From: Austwickia sp.
Lineage (GTDB): Bacteria > Actinomycetota > Actinomycetes > Actinomycetales > Dermatophilaceae
Direction: 5' to 3'
NCBI GenBank assembly: GCA_016699675.1
Contig: CP064985.1
Location: forward strand, 372,001-436,000
Length of the DNA: 64,000 bases
The notes beneath the pieces were generated by a model. The model saw only the letters and a program-made list of their open reading frames with translations, ran no database searches and had not been told where the DNA came from. Shown here in pieces: positions 60,812 to 64,000 of the stretch. Position numbers and translations under genes: made by a program. The first letter of the stretch is position 1, and every line of letters begins with the position of its first letter.

Positions 60812-60987
60812 GACGGCTCCTCTAAATCTTCGCGTTCGGGGCCATTCGACCTGCGGGAAGCCCGTCGACCGGCGCTGATCCATCATGAGAGGGCTCCTCA
60901 CGGTTGCCGAAAATTGATGACCGCGAAGAATGGGGACGACCGAAAGCCGGGGCGGTGCCGCCGCCCCACCGACGAGGAGCCACGCAC

Positions 60988-61335
60988 GTGTTTCGCTTGG
61001 GCATCGCCATTGTTCGCGGGCGCTCGATGCTGCCCACGCTATCCGAGGGCGACCGGCTGCTCGTGGCGTACGGCGCCCGCCCACGACCGGGCCGCCTCGT
61101 GCTGTGCGACCTGCCACCCGACGCCGATGGTTCGCCGCGTCCCGTGTCCGTCAAGCGCCTCACCGGCGCTGCCGAGCACCTCGGGCTGCCCGGACCCGGG
61201 TGGTGGGTGGAGCGTGACAACCCGGCCGAGGGCGTCGATTCCTGGCTGGTGGGGGCGCTGCCCCCCGCCGCGATCCGAGCGGTCGTGCTGGGGCGCCTCC
61301 CCCGCGGGATACGATGGGGCCGCGAAAGGGAGTAG
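60988..61335 (+). CDS. sodX: S26-type signal peptidase, probable nickel SOD maturation protease
   Basis: A 115-residue S24/S26 peptidase core: Ser13 in RGRSMLPTLSEGD is the nucleophile and Lys56 in PVSVKRLTG the general base, followed by WWVERDNPAEGVDS (box E). There is no membrane anchor. The size matches SodX, which cuts the Ni-SOD propeptide, and sodN lies 1.7 kb downstream; SodX usually neighbours sodN. The GTG start follows a GACGAGGAG site. Its last codons and stop (GGGAGTAG) form part of the Mn riboswitch for the next gene. Confidence 0.75.
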   Translation: MFRLGIAIVRGRSMLPTLSEGDRLLVAYGARPRPGRLVLCDLPPDADGSPRPVSVKRLTGAAEHLGLPGPGWWVERDNPAEGVDSWLVGALPPAAIRAVVLGRLPRGIRWGRERE

Positions 61336-61507
61336 TCCTTCGCGCCCGCGTCGACATGCTGGCCCCGAGCACGCGCTCGGCCCGGTGCGGGCGGTCGCCG
61401 TACGTCGTGTCGGGCTCGGCCCGGACGTGCGGGCGGCGGACGAGACTTTCGGCCGTGTCCCGCATCGTCCCCGGGCCGCCGCCGAGTCTTGCCCGGTCGG
61501 CCGCCCA
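61315..61507 (+). ncRNA. yybP-ykoY manganese riboswitch
   Basis: Conserved elements seen in order: AAAGGGAGTAG (first conserved loop), a long variable arm, GACGAGACTTTCGGCC, a second arm, and CGAGTCTTGCCCGGTCGGCC. The pairing AGACT/AGTCT and a closing helix TGGGGCCG with CGGCCGCCCA can be drawn. It directly precedes a GDT1/TMEM165-type transporter, a family known to be under this riboswitch. The 5' strand overlaps the end of sodX. Motif recognition only, no covariance model run. Confidence 0.8.
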
Positions 61508-61522
61508 TGAGAGGCCCTCATG
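61506..61522 (+). promoter_or_regulatory. Hairpin covering ribosome site and start of the Mn transporter
   Basis: CATGAG, loop AGGCC, CTCATG: a 6-bp hairpin whose 3' arm is the start codon and whose middle contains the GAGAGG ribosome site. Its 5' edge overlaps the last bases of the riboswitch closing helix, so Mn binding could compete with this hairpin and free the start. This is inference from the sequence. Confidence 0.5.
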
Positions 61523-62101
61523 TCCGCTTTCCTGCTCGCCACCGCGGTGATCTTCGTCGCGGAGCTCGGCGACAAAAGCCAACTCATGGCGATGACCTTT
61601 GCCGCCCGCTACCGGGCCCGCGACGTCCTGCTCGGCATCACCGTAGCGACGGCCCTCGTCCATCTGGCGTCCGTCGGCATCGGATCGGCGGTCGGCACGG
61701 CCTTCGCCGACCGGCAGTGGATCGTCTCGATCGTCGCCGGCGTCGCGTTCCTCCTCTTCGCGGCGTGGACGCTGCGGGGTGACGAGCTGACCGAAGCGGA
61801 GGCGGAGAAGGCCCGCAGCAACAGCCGCGCCGCGCTGGTGGCCGTGGGCGTGGCGTTCTTCCTGGCGGAGTTGGGCGACAAGACGATGCTGGCGACCATC
61901 ACGCTCGCCACCAAGGAGGAGTGGTTCGGCACCTGGGTCGGCAGCACCCTCGGGATGGTCGCCGCCGACGCGCTCGCGATCGGGGTCGGCGCCGTGCTCG
62001 GGCGGCGCCTGCCCGATCGCGCCATCAAGATCGGGGCGGCGGTGGCCTTCGTGGCGTTCGGCCTGCTGCTCATCGCCGAGGGGCTGGGATGGCTCGGGTG
62101 A
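61520..62101 (+). CDS. TMEM165/GDT1-family manganese exporter
   Basis: A 193-residue membrane protein with six helices in two inverted halves, each carrying the E-x-G-D-K-(S/T) motif: FVAELGDKSQLMAM and FLAELGDKTMLATITL. Bacterial members (MneA-type) export Mn2+. The upstream yybP-ykoY riboswitch supports the Mn role. Location between sodX and sodN links it to metal balance in oxidative stress. Confidence 0.92.
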   Translation: MSAFLLATAVIFVAELGDKSQLMAMTFAARYRARDVLLGITVATALVHLASVGIGSAVGTAFADRQWIVSIVAGVAFLLFAAWTLRGDELTEAEAEKARSNSRAALVAVGVAFFLAELGDKTMLATITLATKEEWFGTWVGSTLGMVAADALAIGVGAVLGRRLPDRAIKIGAAVAFVAFGLLLIAEGLGWLG

Positions 62102-62292
62102 GCAACGGTTCAAACGGATCCCGTCGTCCGTTCGGCTCAGCCGGGCGCGGCTTCACCGCCTGAGGGGCCCACGGCACTGTCGTTGTGGCTCTCTCGGGGG
62201 TGCGGCGGGAAGTCTTACGCCCGGGAGTGGGCGCCTCGACGACTCGGGGCCAACGGACGCCCACCCCGACCTGACGACCCAAGGAGCTTGTC

Positions 62293-62901
62293 ATGCACGA
62301 TGCTCGACGCTGGACGCGGTATGCCGCTAGCACCCTCGCGGCGGTCGCTACCTTCGCCGTGGCAGGGCCGATCGGCGCCGCCGCCGCCAGTCCCGTGGCA
62401 GCGGGCTACCAGCCGGCGCGCGCCGTCGCCGGGCAGAGCAGCCAGCAGGCGTTCATCGCGCGGATCGCCCCGGCGGCCCAGCAAACGCAACGCAGCAGCG
62501 GGATCCCCGCCTCCGTCATCATCGCCCAGGCGATCCTGGAGTCCGGGTGGGGCCAGACCTCGCTGACCCGCAACAACAACAATTACTTCGGCATCAAGTG
62601 CTGGGGTGGCGCCGGGCTCGGCAGCGGTTGCGTGGACTACGCGACGAAGGAGCACCGCCAGGGCAAGGCCATCGCCTCGCTGGAGACCTTCCGCAGCTAC
62701 CCGAATGCGGCCGCCTCGTTCGCGGACTACGCCCGGTTCCTCCGGGGGAACTCCCGCTACCGCAACGCCTTCCGCTACACGGGCCAGCCGGATCAGTTCG
62801 TCCGCGAGGTGGCGCGGGCCGGCTACGCCACCGACCCGGCCTACGCGGCCAAGGTGATCCGCCTCATGAAGACGTACAACCTCTACCGCTACGACCGCTG
62901 A
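62293..62901 (+). CDS. Secreted glucosaminidase-domain peptidoglycan hydrolase
   Basis: The 202-residue protein has a signal peptide (basic start, hydrophobic core, IGAAAAS) and a glucosaminidase/FlgJ-type domain from about residue 50: SGIPASVIIAQAILESGWGQ (catalytic Glu), NNNYFGIKCWGG, FRSYPNAAASFADYARFL, YATDPAYAAKVIRLM. It cuts glycan strands of the wall. The 191-bp leader upstream has no riboswitch I can name. A terminator follows the gene. Confidence 0.9.
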   Translation: MHDARRWTRYAASTLAAVATFAVAGPIGAAAASPVAAGYQPARAVAGQSSQQAFIARIAPAAQQTQRSSGIPASVIIAQAILESGWGQTSLTRNNNNYFGIKCWGGAGLGSGCVDYATKEHRQGKAIASLETFRSYPNAAASFADYARFLRGNSRYRNAFRYTGQPDQFVREVARAGYATDPAYAAKVIRLMKTYNLYRYDR

Positions 62902-62943
62902 CTGTCCGGGGCGTCACCCGCGTCGCTCGCGTCGCAGCAGATC

Positions 62944-62980
62944 AGGCCCACTATCGCGAACCCTTGGCGATAGTGGGCCT
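62944..62980. terminator. Strong stem-loop after the glucosaminidase gene
   Basis: AGGCCCACTATCGC and its exact complement (62967-62980) make a 14-bp stem with a 9-base loop, 43 bp after the stop codon. No T-run follows. It separates this gene from sodN. Confidence 0.7.
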
Positions 62981-63062
62981 GGCGCGTTCTCCGGTCGATT
63001 CCGGGCGGGCGGATGGGTAGGTTGGACCGCGTACGGCAAACCGTGCCCCGAAGGGAGACACC

Positions 63063-63461
63063 ATGTTCCGCCTGTTCGCCCCCACCGTCGAGGTCAGCGC
63101 CCACTGCGACCTCCCCTGTGGCGTGTATGACCCCGCCCAGGCCCGCATCGAGGCCGAGTCGGTCAAGGCGATCTGCCAGAAGGTCGCGGACAACAAGGAC
63201 CCCGACTTCCGCGTCCGCGCGACGCTCATCAAGGAGCAGCGCAGCCACCTGGTCAAGGAGCACCTGTGGGTGCTGTGGACCGACTACTTCAAGCCCCCGC
63301 ACTTCGAGAAGTACCCGCAGCTGCACACGCTGTTCAACGAGGCCACCAAGCTCGCCGGCGCCACGGGCACCAAGGGTGAGTTCGACGTCGCCAAGGCCGA
63401 CCAGCTGCTGGCCAAGATCGACGAGATCGACAAGATTTTCAAGGAGACCAAGCAGGCCTGA
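63063..63461 (+). CDS. sodN: Nickel superoxide dismutase
   Basis: Cytosolic Ni-SOD precursor of 132 residues. A 13-residue propeptide (MFRLFAPTVEVSA) is followed by the nickel hook HCDLPCGVYDPAQARIEAES: after cleavage His14 becomes the N-terminus and Cys15/Cys19 bind nickel. The rest is the four-helix bundle (LVKEHLWVLWTDYFKPPHF). The needed protease is probably the SodX-like gene 1.7 kb upstream. It has an AAGGGAG ribosome site and is followed by a terminator shared with the MOSC gene. Confidence 0.97.
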   Translation: MFRLFAPTVEVSAHCDLPCGVYDPAQARIEAESVKAICQKVADNKDPDFRVRATLIKEQRSHLVKEHLWVLWTDYFKPPHFEKYPQLHTLFNEATKLAGATGTKGEFDVAKADQLLAKIDEIDKIFKETKQA

Positions 63462-63496
63462 GGGCTCCGGCTGGAACTCAGCTCACGACGTACGGC

Positions 63497-63531
63497 GGCG
63501 GCCGGTGCACCTGACGGGTGCGCCGGCCGCC
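63497..63531. terminator. Two-way stem-loop between sodN and the MOSC gene
   Basis: GGCGGCCGGTGCACC (63497-63511) pairs with GGTGCGCCGGCCGCC (63517-63531), one G-U pair, 5-base loop. It lies in the 79-bp gap between the ends of two convergent genes. Confidence 0.65.
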
Positions 63532-63540
63532 GTCGCGTCC

Positions 63541-64000
63541 TCAGCCGATGCGATAGGTCTGCCCCGCCCGTCCCATCTCCCGCGCCTCGTCGGACAGCTC
63601 GACGCCGGCGGCGAGCACGTCGGGCCACCGGTCGGGTTCGCTGGTCATGGCCCGGTAGACGTCGCAGACGCGCACGCCGTGGTCTGGTCGATCCGTCACG
63701 ATGATCGCCGCGGCGGCTCGCAGCGGCCCCGGTTCCAGCACCGCGAGATAGGCGCCGCTCAATCCGCTCCGGTCGAAGGTCCGCAGCCAGCCCCGGGCGC
63801 CGATCCACGCGCGGAAGTTGCCGCACGGGATGCGCGGACCGCGGACGGCGAGGAGGGGCCCGTCGGGACCGATGCGCCAGCGCTCGCCGATGAGCGCGCC
63901 GCTGACGTCGAGCCCGGCGGTGGTGAGGTTCTCGCCGAAGGATCCGTTGGCGAGGTCGCGCCCGAGCAGGCCGGCGAAGTGGTCCAGTTCCTCGCGCGCG
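63541..64000 (-). CDS. MOSC-domain protein (5' end outside window)
   Basis: The visible 152 residues fit the YiiM-type MOSC fold: GSFGENLTTAGLDVSGALIG, RWRIG, LLAVRGPRIPCGNFRAWI with the conserved Cys, then GLSGAYLAVLEPG. MOSC domains bind molybdenum cofactor or act in detoxifying N-hydroxylated compounds (YiiM). The C-terminal part (DVYRAMTSEPDRWPDVLAA) matches the family extension. No further neighbour is visible. Confidence 0.8.
   Translation of the reverse strand, partial: AREELDHFAGLLGRDLANGSFGENLTTAGLDVSGALIGERWRIGPDGPLLAVRGPRIPCGNFRAWIGARGWLRTFDRSGLSGAYLAVLEPGPLRAAAAIIVTDRPDHGVRVCDVYRAMTSEPDRWPDVLAAGVELSDEAREMGRAGQTYRIG

Noticed and set aside
62102..62292. A ydaO-type (c-di-AMP) riboswitch before the glucosaminidase, as often found upstream of actinobacterial wall hydrolases
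   Set aside because: The conserved CCGAA-TCCGTCAGCTAACC-type core is not found; only generic GC-rich stems can be drawn.
63284..63826. 180-codon frame opposite sodN and the MOSC gene
   Set aside because: Shadow frame; the MOSC frame ending at 63541 and sodN explain the region.

Overview
The window is very GC-rich, has short intergenic gaps and many 4-bp ATGA/GTGA gene overlaps. Its backbone argS-lysA-hom-thrC-thrB-rho-rpmE-prfA-prmC-sua5-wecA-atpI-atpBEFHAGD is the classical actinobacterial order (in Mycobacterium tuberculosis, Rv1292 to Rv1310). With a fused Kgd, LutABC and a nickel superoxide dismutase this points to an Actinomycetota, most likely Micrococcales; I cannot name a genus.

Layout. 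1-3.5 kb: a malectin-like secreted protein (cut by the window edge), then a secreted-protein gene split by an IS256-family element with a visible 8-bp target duplication; the transposase carries two frameshifts. 3.8-5.9 kb: a WecG/TagA glycosyltransferase with a sugar-transferase-like N-terminus and a hexapeptide acetyltransferase. 6.0-13.8 kb: the ATP synthase operon on the minus strand, without the epsilon gene atpC normally found after atpD. 13.9-21.8 kb: wecA, the lactate-use operon lutABC with permease lldP and a divergent FadR-type regulator, then sua5. 21.8-25.1 kb: a Gln/Gly/Tyr-rich repeat protein, prmC, prfA, rpmE. 25.2-30.3 kb: a four-gene cassette (response regulator, HEAT protein, processive GT2 synthase, histidine kinase), translationally coupled and inserted between rpmE and rho. 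30.5-39.9 kb: rho with a long disordered N-terminus, thrB, thrC, hom, lysA, argS.

40-43.6 kb: tRNA-Arg(CCG), a MazF-like toxin/antitoxin pair, a small unknown gene and two CNNM/CorC membrane proteins. 43.9-52 kb: kgd, DUF6104, an SGNH hydrolase, a DUF4097 protein, a luciferase-like oxidoreductase with an amber codon and an MDR oxidoreductase. 52.1-58.9 kb: an operon for UDP-N-acetyl-L-fucosamine synthesis (capE/F/G type) preceded by a membrane sugar dehydratase and followed by a Wzy-like polymerase. 58.9-64 kb: a chemoreceptor, a SodX-like protease, a GDT1-family Mn2+ transporter behind a yybP-ykoY-type manganese riboswitch, a secreted glucosaminidase, sodN, and a MOSC protein cut by the right edge.

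How it fits together. Several loci serve surface polysaccharide: wecA primes the lipid carrier, the cap-type operon makes FucNAc and polymerises, the WecG/acetyltransferase pair adds and decorates sugars, and the GT2 cassette looks like a separate phospho-relay-controlled synthase. The lut operon, Kgd and ATP synthase are central energy metabolism. Three Crp/GlxR-type palindromes (upstream of wecG, atpI and a small unknown gene) suggest cAMP control. The SodX-Mn transporter-SodN segment links oxidative stress to Ni and Mn handling. Three gene-breaking single-base indels and one nonsense codon could be real decay or sequence errors.
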